DNA of 46,201 nt from contig CAINLV010000063.1 of NCBI GenBank assembly GCA_903850565.1, positions 1-46,201 of the forward strand. The letters are read 5' to 3'. This document shows, in pieces, positions 1 through 8,795 of this stretch. Each line of letters begins with the position of its first letter. The stretch's first letter is position 1. The notes under the pieces were generated by a model, which had not been told where the DNA came from, ran no database searches, and saw only the letters and a list, made by a program, of their open reading frames with translations. Origin of the DNA: an uncultured Actinomycetes bacterium. Lineage in GTDB: Bacteria; Actinomycetota; Actinomycetes; Nanopelagicales; Nanopelagicaceae. Position numbers and translations under genes: made by a program.

Positions 1-85
1 TATTTTTCTTTCTTATTAGAAATTTTATGTACTATTGTCATACGTTCTAAAAATACCATACCTCATAACCATAAAAAATAACCTA

Positions 86-400
86 ATGAAACACATCTAT
101 CTCTCTATTCTTGCCTTATTGTTGTGCGCAAGTTCAAAAGCGCAAACACCAGCGCCCATTACTCCGGCCCCTGATACTATCTGTATAGGAGCTTCAATTA
201 CCCTGACAGATGCCACGCCCGGTGGAGTTTGGACTACCAGCACTGCCTCCATTACAATTGGCATGACATCTGGGGTAGTTACCGGTTTGTCTGCTGGCAT
301 AGCTACCGTTACTTATGCACTTGGTGGTGGTGGTTTCGTTACCGCAATAGTAACTGTGCTTCCTCCGCCTCCCGGTATTTCCGGAAGTTCAACAGTGAAC
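86..400 (+). CDS. 5' part of a Bacteroidota-type secreted Ig-like-repeat protein (foreign fragment)
   Basis: Start ATG at 86 gives a Sec signal peptide (MKHIYLSILALLLCASSKAQ) ending in the SKAQ cleavage style common in Bacteroidota. It is followed by a Pro/Thr-rich stretch and one Ig-like repeat with the pattern ITLTDATPGGVW, then VTGLSAGIATVTY, then PPPPGISGSSTV. In Chitinophagaceae-type adhesins the next repeat would continue with a Cys-containing 'CVG' segment. Here the reading frame instead changes character after GISGSSTV and stops at 425-427. I read this as a truncated gene from another phylum joined to the contig near base 390-400. The bases before 86 are AT-rich, unlike the rest of the window. 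Function in its own organism would be surface adhesion; this is a family-level guess. Confidence 0.6.
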
Positions 401-410
401 TTCGGATTCG
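383..410. other. Probable chimeric junction (assembly artefact) between two genomes
   Basis: To the left, the plus strand reads as a Bacteroidota Ig-like repeat. To the right, the minus strand reads as a DUF4389-type actinobacterial membrane protein. Both readings lose family resemblance around the short segment GGAAGTTCAACAGTGAA, which could be the microhomology that joined them. The exact base cannot be fixed by eye. Confidence 0.55.
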
Positions 411-717
411 CCTCAATAGATGGATAATCATCGGTTAGCAGAAATAGGTAAGCGCCAAATCGCAGTGATAATTCCATTATGGACTTGTTAAATGCCAACA
501 AATAACTTGGGTATCTTCCGCGAAAAATAAGAGCCAGTGCAACAGGGGCAACAATGATTCCCGTGGAGTAGTAATAAGTAGAGGTGTCGGACCAGGAATT
601 AGTAAAGGTAGAAATAAAGATGGCCACAGGAGCTACCAAAATTCCTCGCCAAAATACCGTCTTCCGGTCGCGCGGCCCTGTGGTGACCTCAATATTGGTG
701 ACTACTTCTCGTGCCAT
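400..717 (-). pseudogene. DUF4389-like membrane protein, 3' end lost at the junction
   Basis: ATG at 717 is preceded by AAGGAAC about six bases upstream. The protein shows a first membrane segment (about residues 24-37), a second (about 50-64), then the conserved-looking GRYPSYLLAF segment and the SLRFGAYLFLLTDDYPS segment. This layout, two helices and an amphipathic 'GRYP ... AYLLLLTDxYPP' tail, is typical of the DUF4389 family, whose role is unknown. After about NPKFTVEL the frame runs into the foreign sequence, so the Gly/Pro-rich tail in that frame is not real. The true protein probably continued. It is divergent from the TerC-type gene with a 94-base spacer. Confidence 0.55.
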
Positions 718-811
718 GGTCAGTTCCTTAAATGTCGACTCGAAGGGGGATTCGGTAGGATATAGAGTTACACCCTAATGATAATAAGTTTTCCAGCATG
801 GGAGCCAGATA

Positions 812-1702
812 TTGAGTAGATCCGTTTGGCTAATTACTTCACTGGCATTGGCCGTTGTCTTTATCTTCGATTTTGCCATTGCCTATGTCAATCGCAATCG
901 GAAAACTTCATTGCGGGCCGCCACCCTCTGGACACTTTTCTATGTCTCGCTGGCCATAGGTTTTGGCTGGTCTCTGGGAATTTGGTCGACCCACCTAGCG
1001 CGAACCTCATTTTTTGCCGGCTGGATCACGGAATATTCACTTTCATTCGACAATCTATTTGTCTTCATTTTGATTTTGGCACGGTTGAAAATCGCGGCCG
1101 AAAAAGAAGAGCTTGTCCTGATGGTGGGGATCGTGCTTTCGCTCTTCCTTCGTGGTGGATTTATAGCCGCCGGTTCGGCGGTTATTAATCGATGGTCATC
1201 AGTATTTTTCCTCTTCGGCGGTTTTCTTATTTATACCGCGTTTCAGCTCATCAAAGATGCCGAGGAAGAAGAATGGAAAGAGGGAAGACTTCTTTCATTG
1301 CTTCGAAAACGGGGTATGTCTAATTTTACCGTTGCACTTGTAGCGATTGCCACGGCCAACGTTCTCTTTGCATTTGATTCTATTCCGGCGATTTTCGGAC
1401 TTACAAAAGATCCATATATTGTCGTCACTGCCAACGTTTTCGCCCTGATGGGTCTTCGTCAACTGTATTTCCTTATCGGTGGCCTTATGAAGAAGTTGAT
1501 TTTCCTTTCTGAAGGCTTGGCGATCATTCTCGGATTTATCGGCGTGAAATTGATAATTGAGGCGGCGCATCATCAAGGATGGAATCACATTGGCAAAGTG
1601 AAGATTCCGGAAATCACACTGCAAGTCAGCCTTGGCGTCATTATTTCGGTGCTTGCTATCACCACAGTGATGAGTTTGTTAAAAAGTCGAGAGGTTTCCT
1701 AG
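812..1702 (+). CDS. TerC family integral membrane protein
   Basis: The 296-residue product has eight to nine hydrophobic segments and the TerC family hallmarks: an SLSFDNLFVF segment around residue 78 and the second acidic membrane motif FAFDSIPAIFGLTKDP around residues 189-204, followed by NVFALMGLRQLYF. TerC/Alx-type proteins are linked to tellurite resistance and to manganese export or metal loading of secreted enzymes. The substrate here cannot be told from sequence. The start is TTG at 812 with GGAG at 801-804; the nearby ATG at 798 runs into a stop after five codons. It leads a co-directional run with the following PLP enzyme, 32 bases downstream. Confidence 0.9.
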   Translation: MSRSVWLITSLALAVVFIFDFAIAYVNRNRKTSLRAATLWTLFYVSLAIGFGWSLGIWSTHLARTSFFAGWITEYSLSFDNLFVFILILARLKIAAEKEELVLMVGIVLSLFLRGGFIAAGSAVINRWSSVFFLFGGFLIYTAFQLIKDAEEEEWKEGRLLSLLRKRGMSNFTVALVAIATANVLFAFDSIPAIFGLTKDPYIVVTANVFALMGLRQLYFLIGGLMKKLIFLSEGLAIILGFIGVKLIIEAAHHQGWNHIGKVKIPEITLQVSLGVIISVLAITTVMSLLKSREVS

Positions 1703-1734
1703 AAAATAGCAAGGCGCAGTGTGATAATTGCGCA

Positions 1735-2883
1735 ATGCTTATAGTTGATGGACTTCCCATAGCCGAACTACGCAACCGTCGTAGTGCCAAGTGGCGATCA
1801 TTTCCAGATGAAGTGCTCCCCCTTCCAGTTGCGGAGATGGATTTCGAAATCGCCGAGCCCATCAAGGCGGTTCTGATGGAAATGCTGCGCAACTCAGATA
1901 CCGGTTACTTAGGTCCGATACCCGAATTAGCAGTGAATTTCTCGGCATTCGCCGAAAAACGGTGGGGTTGGAAAGTAGATACCGCACAGATTTCCAATGC
2001 GACCGATGTTGGAGTCGCAATTGTGGAGATGGCTCGCATGGTGGTTAAGCCAGGGGATTCGATAGTTATAAATTCTCCCGTCTATCACAATTTTTCGGGA
2101 TGGATCAGGGAACTTAAATGCGAAATTGTTGACGCTCCTTTGAAAGCAACCGAGCTACATTACGAGTTAGATTTAGCAGCAATTGAATCGGCCTATGCCA
2201 ATGGCGCCAAAATTCATTTTCTCTGTAATCCACACAATCCAGTAGGAACTGTTTTTTCCAAGGAATCACTGACGCAACTTGCTGATTTGGCGCTCAAGTA
2301 CAAGGTAGCCATCTTTAGCGATGAGATTCACGCCCCATTGACCTTTAGTGAACTTGCGTTTACGCCATTTCTTTCCGTGAGTGAAGCAGCAAAGGAAGTT
2401 GGAGTTTGCTTCACCGCGGCAAGCAAGTCCTGGAACTTAGCAGGACTTAAATGCGCAATTATCGTCACGGACTCCACCAAGTGGCATGAAATTGCTATGC
2501 AAATGCCTGCAGCCGTTCATTGGCGGGCATCACTTTTTGGTGCGGTCGGAGCAGCCACTGCATTTGAATGCACTGAGTGGCTTGATGCAGTGCTGGTGAC
2601 CCTAGATCGCAACCGCAAATTCTTAAAAGAAGAAATTGACAGAAAGTTGCCAGGCGTGAAATACCGACTTCCCGATTTTGGTTACTTGGCCTGGCTGGAT
2701 CTGAGCGCACTCAATCTTGGCGAAGACCCCACGGCTCACATTTTAACGCAGGCTAAAGTTGCCTTAAATTCCGGACAAACTTTTGCTGCCGGAGCCAACC
2801 AGTTTTGCCGTCTGAACTTTGGCACAAGCAAAACGATTATCTCCGAAGCCATTGATCGGATTGCAGAGCTGGTGAAGAACTGA
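1735..2883 (+). CDS. PatB/MalY-type aminotransferase, probable cystathionine beta-lyase
   Basis: The 382-residue fold-type I PLP enzyme carries the N-terminal PVAEMDFEIAEPI segment typical of the PatB/MalY C-S lyase group (PLPxWVADMDF in relatives). It also has the CNPHNPVGTVF substrate/PLP segment, the SDEIHAPL segment containing the PLP aspartate, and the Schiff-base lysine at about K231 in SKSWNLAGLK. The family cleaves cystathionine or cysteine to pyruvate, ammonia and a thiol. The frame is open further upstream into the TerC gene, but ATG 1735 fits the family N-terminus. It overlaps the next gene by one base (TGATG at 2881-2885), so translation is probably coupled. Transaminase activity cannot be excluded. 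Confidence 0.85.
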   Translation: MLIVDGLPIAELRNRRSAKWRSFPDEVLPLPVAEMDFEIAEPIKAVLMEMLRNSDTGYLGPIPELAVNFSAFAEKRWGWKVDTAQISNATDVGVAIVEMARMVVKPGDSIVINSPVYHNFSGWIRELKCEIVDAPLKATELHYELDLAAIESAYANGAKIHFLCNPHNPVGTVFSKESLTQLADLALKYKVAIFSDEIHAPLTFSELAFTPFLSVSEAAKEVGVCFTAASKSWNLAGLKCAIIVTDSTKWHEIAMQMPAAVHWRASLFGAVGAATAFECTEWLDAVLVTLDRNRKFLKEEIDRKLPGVKYRLPDFGYLAWLDLSALNLGEDPTAHILTQAKVALNSGQTFAAGANQFCRLNFGTSKTIISEAIDRIAELVKN

Positions 2884-4439
2884 TGTCAGAAGATCGAAGT
2901 TATGAAGTTCTCATCATTGGCGGCGGACACAATGGATTGGTCGCTTCTTGCTATTTAGCAAAAGCTGGCGTAAAAGTGGCCATTCTTGAAAAGAACAGTG
3001 AATTAGGTGGCGCTACCGTTTCGCAAAAGGTTTTTCCCGATCATGAAGCCCGACTTTCCCGATACGCCTATTTGGTTTCCTTACTCCCAGACAAAATCGT
3101 TTCGGATTTGGAACTAGATTTTGTAACTCTGTCTCGTTCGGTCGCATCCTTCACTCCCACCAATGAAAACGATGTACCGGCTGGGCTGTTAATAACAACC
3201 CAGCCTTCCGATACAACCGAATCCGATTTTCTAGCGTTAACTGGTGGCGATGTTGAGTATCAGAAGTGGATGAATTTTTACGCAGATGTTTCACGAATCG
3301 CAAAAGTCATTGCACCAACAATGTTAGAACCGCTGCCGACCAGATCCGAGTTAAAAGCACAGGTAAACCACCCCATTTGGGAAGCAATTGTTGAACGTCC
3401 AATTGGAGAAATTTTAGAAAATCACTTTACTTCTGATCTGGTTCGAGGAATTGTCCTGACCGATGGGTTAATCGGCACATTCGCTGATGCACATTCGTTA
3501 GCGGCTAATAAGTGTTTTATCTATCACCTAATTGGCAATGGCTCTGGGGAGTGGAAAGTTCCCCTGGGCGGCATGGGGGGATTGGTGACTAAACTGAAGT
3601 CCAAGGCGAACGCTCTTGGCGTTGAATTCTTCACCGATACTGAAGTGAGATCGGTTCTACCTGTCGAGTCCGGCTATGAAATCCAAACATCTGACAATCG
3701 CCAATTTCGTAGCAAATATCTATTGGCCAATTGCGCTCCGCAAGAGTTAGCTCGTTTAATGGATCAGATGCCTCCAGCAAGTTTGGAGGGAAGTCAGATG
3801 AAAATTAATATGTTGCTTCGCAAATTACCTAGACTTAAATCGGGAGTAGATCCAGAAAAGGCTTTTGCTGGAACCTTTCACTTTGATGAAAAATATTCGC
3901 AGTTACAACTTGCCTATCAACAAAGTGCTTCCGGCCAGATTCCAGATCGCATTCCAGCCGAGATGTACTGCCACACCCTGACTGACTCATCAATCCTTTC
4001 TACCGCCATGGTGGAGGCGGGATTTCATACCCTCACTCTCTTTGCCATGCACACTCCTGCAGCTCTCTTCGATCAGGACCATGACACAACCAAAGGGATA
4101 ATTACCTCGAAATTGTTGTCGCAACTAAATGGGTATCTCTTGGATCCTATTGAAGAGTGCTTGGCGGTCGCTGCTGACGGTTCGTTATGTATAGAAGCCA
4201 AGAGCCCGCTGGAAATTGAAAAGGAGATCGGTCTACCCCGTGGAAATATTTTCCATAAAGACCTCTCTTTCCCATTCAGAGAAGATAGCGAGCCACAATC
4301 TTGGGGCGTAGAGACGCAATTTCCCAACCTATTTATTTGTGGCGCTGGTGCAATTCGAGGCGGTGGGGTCAGCGGAATTCCTGGCCACAATGCCGCCGCT
4401 GCGGTATTGGAAGCCGAAGGTGGCGCAAGAAAAGGTTAG
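2883..4439 (+). CDS. FAD-dependent oxidoreductase of the phytoene desaturase-like / PYROXD2-like family
   Basis: The 518-residue protein starts with a dinucleotide-binding motif, IIGGGHNGLVASCYLAKAG at residues 11-29, followed by the acidic end of strand 2 (AILEKN) and the GGATVSQKVFPD segment. The C-terminal FAD contact reads LFICGAGAIRGGGVSGIPGHNAA. This 'xGGGVSGxPGxNAA' ending and the long, carotenoid-desaturase-like body match the PYROXD2-like group rather than CrtI proper. No carotenoid genes (crtB, crtE) are nearby, so a carotenoid role is unsupported. It is sandwiched between two PLP enzymes of sulfur amino acid metabolism, overlapping the first by one base. Substrate unknown. Confidence 0.82.
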   Translation: MSEDRSYEVLIIGGGHNGLVASCYLAKAGVKVAILEKNSELGGATVSQKVFPDHEARLSRYAYLVSLLPDKIVSDLELDFVTLSRSVASFTPTNENDVPAGLLITTQPSDTTESDFLALTGGDVEYQKWMNFYADVSRIAKVIAPTMLEPLPTRSELKAQVNHPIWEAIVERPIGEILENHFTSDLVRGIVLTDGLIGTFADAHSLAANKCFIYHLIGNGSGEWKVPLGGMGGLVTKLKSKANALGVEFFTDTEVRSVLPVESGYEIQTSDNRQFRSKYLLANCAPQELARLMDQMPPASLEGSQMKINMLLRKLPRLKSGVDPEKAFAGTFHFDEKYSQLQLAYQQSASGQIPDRIPAEMYCHTLTDSSILSTAMVEAGFHTLTLFAMHTPAALFDQDHDTTKGIITSKLLSQLNGYLLDPIEECLAVAADGSLCIEAKSPLEIEKEIGLPRGNIFHKDLSFPFREDSEPQSWGVETQFPNLFICGAGAIRGGGVSGIPGHNAAAAVLEAEGGARKG

Positions 4440-4448
4440 GGTTATCCC

Positions 4449-5573
4449 ATGTCCGAATTTCTTGAAGGTCTCCACCCAGATTCACTTGTCGTTGCCGCCG
4501 GCCGGCCGGAGCGCTCCACTGATGCCAGCCTGAACCCAGATATCGTCCTGAGTTCCACCCGGCATCCTGGTGGAGAGATCGGCTACGGTCGTTTTGGCAA
4601 TGAAACCTGGTCTGCCTTGGAAAGTGCCATTGAAGCTCTTGAACATGGAAAGACCCTGATTTTTCCCTCTGGGATGTCGGCAATAAACTCTATTTTTTCG
4701 CTCTTGCCAATCGGATCGGTAGTTACCGCTTCGCGCAACGGATACACCGGCGTCATGAATATCTTGGCGAGCATGGCCAGAAACGGCCAGATCGAAGTTC
4801 GTTATGTAGATGTTTCCAACACAGAAGAGGTTCTTGCCGCACTTCCAGGGAGTTCACTCTTATGGATTGAATCCCCAACGAACCCGGCCCTTGAAGTAGC
4901 AGATCTACCTACCTTAATTGCCGCCGCCAAAGGTCTTGGTATCGGCGTCGCCGTCGACAACACTTTTGCCACTCCGCTGCTTCAAAAACCATTAGATATG
5001 GGCGCCGATTTCGTTATGCAATCCGTGACCAAATACTTGGCTGGCCATAGCGATGTTTTGATGGGAAGCGTCTCCACGAAGGACCCAGAGTTATTCAATC
5101 GACTTTCCGATGTTCGCAAATTTGGTGGCGCCATACCTGGGCCATTTGAAGCCTGGTTGGCCCTGCGCGGACTGCGAACCCTCTCGTTGCGGTTTGAACG
5201 AGCTCAGGACAATGCCATGGAATTAGCGAAGCGATTAACTACTCATCTGGCTGTTGACCGAGTCCGCTATCCCGGTTTGGAAAATGATCCACACCACGAA
5301 CGGGCCAAGAAATTTATGGCTGGCTTTGGTGCAGTAATTTCTATTGATGTTAAGGGCGGCGCTGCGGCGGCTGATAAAGCATGCGAATCATCCAAACTTG
5401 TGACCTATGCGACCTCTCTGGGGGGAGTGGAATCACTCTGGGAGCGGCGCCATCGCTGGAGTTCAGAGAGCCCGACCATCCCGACCAACCTGGTCAGAAT
5501 TGCAGTAGGAATAGAAAATGTCGAAGATCTCTGGATCGACATTGACCAAGCTTTACGGCGATCTCAGGAATAA
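4449..5573 (+). CDS. Cys/Met-metabolism PLP enzyme (cystathionine gamma-synthase / gamma-lyase family)
   Basis: The 374-residue product shows the family order: GYGRFGNETWSALESAIEALE (phosphate-contacting Tyr/Arg region), the FPSGMSAIN segment, ESPTNPALEV, VAVDNTFATP with PLP aspartate D170, and the Schiff-base lysine K195 in SVTKYLAGHSDVLMG. The C-terminus has YATSLGGVESLWERR, followed by the VRIAVGIENVEDLWIDI close of the family. Members make or cleave cystathionine. Choosing between synthase and lyase from sequence alone is unsafe. The gene follows the FAD enzyme by nine bases. Together with the PatB-like lyase it suggests a sulfur amino acid operon. Confidence 0.9.
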   Translation: MSEFLEGLHPDSLVVAAGRPERSTDASLNPDIVLSSTRHPGGEIGYGRFGNETWSALESAIEALEHGKTLIFPSGMSAINSIFSLLPIGSVVTASRNGYTGVMNILASMARNGQIEVRYVDVSNTEEVLAALPGSSLLWIESPTNPALEVADLPTLIAAAKGLGIGVAVDNTFATPLLQKPLDMGADFVMQSVTKYLAGHSDVLMGSVSTKDPELFNRLSDVRKFGGAIPGPFEAWLALRGLRTLSLRFERAQDNAMELAKRLTTHLAVDRVRYPGLENDPHHERAKKFMAGFGAVISIDVKGGAAAADKACESSKLVTYATSLGGVESLWERRHRWSSESPTIPTNLVRIAVGIENVEDLWIDIDQALRRSQE

Positions 5574-5600
5574 TTAATCGGAAAAGAGTAGATTTACCTC

Positions 5601-5753
5601 ATGTTAAAAGCAGTCCGGCGAACTTTTGGAATAGTCGCATTTTTCGCCCTGATTTTCGGCGCCATCAAGACCTCTTTTCAATGGCTGGCCAGAAGCGAAG
5701 ACGACAACCACGAAATTTTCATTGACGAAGAAGAGCGAGAAGATATTTTTTAA
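5601..5753 (+). CDS. Small single-pass membrane protein, 50 residues, unknown
   Basis: A 50-codon frame encodes MLKAVRRTFGIVAFFALIFG, the rest of one transmembrane helix (about residues 8-24), then a strongly acidic tail (EIFIDEEEREDIF). The basic N-terminus and acidic C-terminus suggest an N-in single-pass topology. It ends in TAATG, so its stop overlaps the start of the next gene by one base, a classic sign of coupled translation. That tight overlap, and the coherent hydrophobic/acidic pattern, are the reasons for calling it a gene. No family recognised. Confidence 0.6.
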   Translation: MLKAVRRTFGIVAFFALIFGAIKTSFQWLARSEDDNHEIFIDEEEREDIF

Positions 5754-6130
5754 TGACGCAATACCAACCGGGAGTATGCAATATCGGACCTAGCGAGATT
5801 TCGCGTAGGCGAAACATCGGAATTTTAGGCGCAGTTTTGACGGTCTTTACAATCCTGATTTTTGCCTCAGCAGGTTCACCACGGATTTACCGCCTCTTAG
5901 TTTTTATCCCGGCCATGATATTTGCTACGGGGTTCGTTCAGGCTCGGAAGAAATTTTGTTTAGGGTTTGGCATTTCCGGTGTTTTTAATTTTGGGCCAGC
6001 AGGAAAACTAGACAAAGTCGAGACCGCTTCAGCTCGTGCCGAAGATCGAAAGACGGTAATCCGTATTGCACTTCAATCCTTGGCCGCAGCCGCAGCGATT
6101 ACAGCAGTGGCTCTTTTGCTCCCCGTTTAA
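5753..6130 (+). CDS. Conserved actinobacterial two-helix membrane protein, unknown function
   Basis: The 125-residue product begins with a CNIGPSEISRRR segment, then two membrane segments (about residues 23-40 and 45-62). A RKKFCLGFGISGVFNFGPAG segment follows and a final hydrophobic helix sits at the C-terminus. The pairing of 'CNIGPxEIxRR' with 'FCxGFxxxGVFNFG' resembles a small conserved protein I have seen in other Actinobacteria, but I cannot assign a role. Its ATG overlaps the stop of the 50-residue protein. Its 3' end overlaps the convergent SulP gene by 32 bases. The two Cys residues could form a pair across the membrane face; that is inference only. Confidence 0.75.
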   Translation: MTQYQPGVCNIGPSEISRRRNIGILGAVLTVFTILIFASAGSPRIYRLLVFIPAMIFATGFVQARKKFCLGFGISGVFNFGPAGKLDKVETASARAEDRKTVIRIALQSLAAAAAITAVALLLPV

Positions 6131-7463
6131 TAAATTCGGAAATTTTGGTTGCAAGAAAAAAGAAAACCGTGCCAATTAAGATTCCCCAGATTAGATCAAT
6201 AAAGAGAACTGAAAATGCAGTGATAAATATTGCGGCAATATTTATTTTGGTTGTCTTCATTAATTCTTTTAAGTTTGCTGGGCTTGCTATCCGATAGGAA
6301 GTACCAATTAAAACGCCCGCAAGCGCAGCAGTGGGAACTCGCGATATCACTGGATTGAGAAGCAATACGACTACTACTAAAAAGATCGCGTGGAATACCG
6401 CAGACATTCTAGTTTTAGCTCCAGAACGCACGTTGACGCTAGTTCTGGCAATGGCGCCGGTCGCAGGCATTCCACCAAAGACTGAGGCCACCATTGTGGC
6501 AATGCCTTGTCCGAAAAGTTCTCGGTTGGGTTGGTATTTCAATTCTGGCTCGTGAATATGTGCCATTTGGTCGGCGACTCTGGCTGAAAGCAGCGACTCC
6601 AATGCGCCAAGAATGGCGATTTCTATGGAAGCAATAATGAGGGCTGATACGGGCAGATTATTGAAGTGAAGGCTTGATACTTTGAATATTTTTGAAGGAA
6701 GCTTTCCGACGGTGGAAGTATCTAAATTTAAAAGGGTTGCGACAACGGTTGCAAAAACTATTGCTACAAAACTTGCAGGTATATGGAATTTGATTTTAAG
6801 CTTTCGAGAAATGAAGGGGTATCCAAATTTCACGATCAGGGTAAAGAGGACCAAGAAAATTGCGCTCCAATTAACTCCAGCTGAGATGGCATTCTTGGCG
6901 GTATCTATTGCTACGAAGAGAGTATGAGTACCAGGGGCCTTATGAAAATCAAATGCAGTGGGGGCTTGCTGCAGCCCAATAACCATCGCAATTCCCAAGG
7001 TGAAACCTTCCATAACTGGCCATGGCGTCTTGTTGATTATATTTCCGGCTCGAAAAACACCGGCCAAAACAATGATTAATCCCGCCAAAAGACCCAAAGG
7101 AGCCAGCGCCGCAATGCCGTATTGGGCAACGATTGGAACCAGGACCACCGTCATTGCTCCAGTTGGTCCACTTACTTGAAAACGAGATCCACCCAAGAGC
7201 GCCGCTAATAGCCCGGCAAGTATTGCTGTTATAAGACCAGATTGCGCCCCCGAACCTGTTGTTATTCCAAATGCCATGGCGAGCGGAAGCGCAACGATTC
7301 CGACAGTAATTCCTGCCATTAAGTCATGGCGCCAAGATTTTCTTAGGCCAAGATAATCTTTGGAATTTGGAAGCAGATCTCGAAGTATTTGCATGATTAA
7401 CAAAGGTACTAGATGGAACAGTCTTTTATGATCATTCTTGAGCCTGTGAGACGAATCAATCAT
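6099..7463 (-). CDS. SulP-family inorganic anion transporter without STAS domain
   Basis: The 454-residue polytopic protein has the SulP signatures GITVGIVALPLAMAFGI near the N-terminus, then GLITAILAGLLAALLGGSRFQVSGPTGAM, and the later MPATGAIARTSVNVRSGAKT segment. The family moves sulfate, bicarbonate, carboxylates or similar anions with Na+ or H+. The protein ends in a lysine-rich tail right after the last helix, so the cytoplasmic STAS domain usual in SulP transporters is absent. The start could be ATG 7463, or ATG 7394, which begins MQILRDLLPNSKDYLGL and looks more like the family start. Sulfate would suit the neighbouring sulfur genes but is not proven. Confidence 0.88.
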   Translation of the reverse strand: MIDSSHRLKNDHKRLFHLVPLLIMQILRDLLPNSKDYLGLRKSWRHDLMAGITVGIVALPLAMAFGITTGSGAQSGLITAILAGLLAALLGGSRFQVSGPTGAMTVVLVPIVAQYGIAALAPLGLLAGLIIVLAGVFRAGNIINKTPWPVMEGFTLGIAMVIGLQQAPTAFDFHKAPGTHTLFVAIDTAKNAISAGVNWSAIFLVLFTLIVKFGYPFISRKLKIKFHIPASFVAIVFATVVATLLNLDTSTVGKLPSKIFKVSSLHFNNLPVSALIIASIEIAILGALESLLSARVADQMAHIHEPELKYQPNRELFGQGIATMVASVFGGMPATGAIARTSVNVRSGAKTRMSAVFHAIFLVVVVLLLNPVISRVPTAALAGVLIGTSYRIASPANLKELMKTTKINIAAIFITAFSVLFIDLIWGILIGTVFFFLATKISEFIKRGAKEPLL

Positions 7464-7485
7464 TATTTTTTAGTACATTAACCTA

Positions 7486-8790
7486 ATGATTTCGCCAGGA
7501 CTAAACTCCAGCCCTAAAGCACTACATATAGTTCTCAATGGCGTGATGGAAGATTCACGAGTTCTCAAATGTGCATGGTCTTTAGGCAACGCTGGCTGGG
7601 AGGTATTGGTAATAGGTTCCTCACCACATAGCCACCGAGATACTTTCACTATTGGATATGCAAAAATCGACCGCCTTTCGGTGAAAGTGGTTGTTAAGCA
7701 AGAAGCTGCCGCGAAGGTATTGAGAGCGCTTCGTTATTACAAGCGCCGTTTTGAAGCCGAATTTTTACCTTTAAAAAAGCCTGCCGTTCCAAATTTGCGG
7801 AAAGGTTTATCGGAAATTTTGCCAGTAGCCTTGAATTTCGCACCCGATGTGGTTCATGCCCACGATTACACCGCGCTTCCGATTGCTGGTTCGATAGTTG
7901 AAAGTTTGCGCAAAGCGGGGGTTAAGGCTGCTCTGGTCTATGACGCACATGAATATGTACCAGGAGTTGGACATCTTCAAAAGCCACTTCGGGATATGTA
8001 TACGGCCGAAGAGCGGAAGTATTCTTCGGCGGCAAAAGCAATATTGTCCGTGAGCGAGGGAATGTCAGATCTGCTCATTCCTCATCTTGGAATAAAGAAC
8101 AGACCTGACATCGTTGCCAATGACCCATTGGTTGAAGGTCAGATGGCATCCAAGCGGAACCTACGTAATGACTGTGGCATCGGCGCAGATGTTGCCCTGA
8201 TGGTTTACTCAGGGGCCGTTGCGCCGCAGCGCGGCATAGCCACCGCCGTGGAAGCACTTCGAAAACTACCATCCCTGCATTTGGCACTTATCGCAAATCC
8301 GGCCAACAAAACGGTACAAAATTTAGTCGCCGGGGCAGAAGATGTATCTGAGCGTTTCCATGTATTGCCTTATGTCCCAAATGCCGAATTAGTGTCCTAT
8401 CTATCTTCGGCCGATATTGGATTGATCCCTATCCACCATCGTTTAAATCATGAAATTTCCTTGATTACTAAGTTTGGCGAGTACATGCAGGCTAGGTTGC
8501 CGATCGTTGTCAGCGATGTGAAAACTATGTCTGAAGAAGTGATTCGACTGGGCAATGGCGAAGTTTTCACCGCAGAAAATACCGAGGAATTTGTTTCAGC
8601 TGTGAGTAAAGTTCTGGATAATCCTAAGAAATATCGGGATGCCTACACTCCCGAACGTTTAGCGGAAAGAAGTTGGGAACGGCAAGCAGAGCACTTGGTC
8701 GAAATCTATAATCGGATTTCTAACAAAGTGCCACAAGCTCGCGAACATATGAGATTTGAAATAACCGAGCCAGAAAAAATCCAGCACTGA
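7486..8790 (+). CDS. Glycosyltransferase, GT4-like GT-B fold
   Basis: The 434-residue protein has an N-terminal acceptor domain (LHIVLNGVMEDSRVLKCAWS), VVHAHDYTALPIA and VYDAHEY segments. Its C-terminal nucleotide-sugar domain has MVYSGAVAPQRGIATAVEAL and the ADIGLIPIHHRLNHEISL to FGEYMQARLPIV segment, which carries the usual acidic/EX7E-like region of GT4 enzymes. A putative -10 hexamer TACATT lies six bases before ATG 7486, so the mRNA may be leaderless. It converges with the polysaccharide operon with only five bases between stop codons and very probably belongs to the same surface-glycan function. Sugar specificity unknown. Confidence 0.85.
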   Translation: MISPGLNSSPKALHIVLNGVMEDSRVLKCAWSLGNAGWEVLVIGSSPHSHRDTFTIGYAKIDRLSVKVVVKQEAAAKVLRALRYYKRRFEAEFLPLKKPAVPNLRKGLSEILPVALNFAPDVVHAHDYTALPIAGSIVESLRKAGVKAALVYDAHEYVPGVGHLQKPLRDMYTAEERKYSSAAKAILSVSEGMSDLLIPHLGIKNRPDIVANDPLVEGQMASKRNLRNDCGIGADVALMVYSGAVAPQRGIATAVEALRKLPSLHLALIANPANKTVQNLVAGAEDVSERFHVLPYVPNAELVSYLSSADIGLIPIHHRLNHEISLITKFGEYMQARLPIVVSDVKTMSEEVIRLGNGEVFTAENTEEFVSAVSKVLDNPKKYRDAYTPERLAERSWERQAEHLVEIYNRISNKVPQAREHMRFEITEPEKIQH

Positions 8791-8795
8791 AATTA

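Noticed and set aside
313-400. Gly/Pro-rich C-terminus of the DUF4389-like frame.
   Set aside because: It is the reverse reading of the foreign Ig-repeat sequence beyond the suspected junction.
2883-4439. Carotenoid (phytoene) desaturase.
   Set aside because: The protein shares the fold, but its C-terminal GGGVSGIPGHNAA ending and context lacking crtB/crtE point to the PYROXD2-like group.
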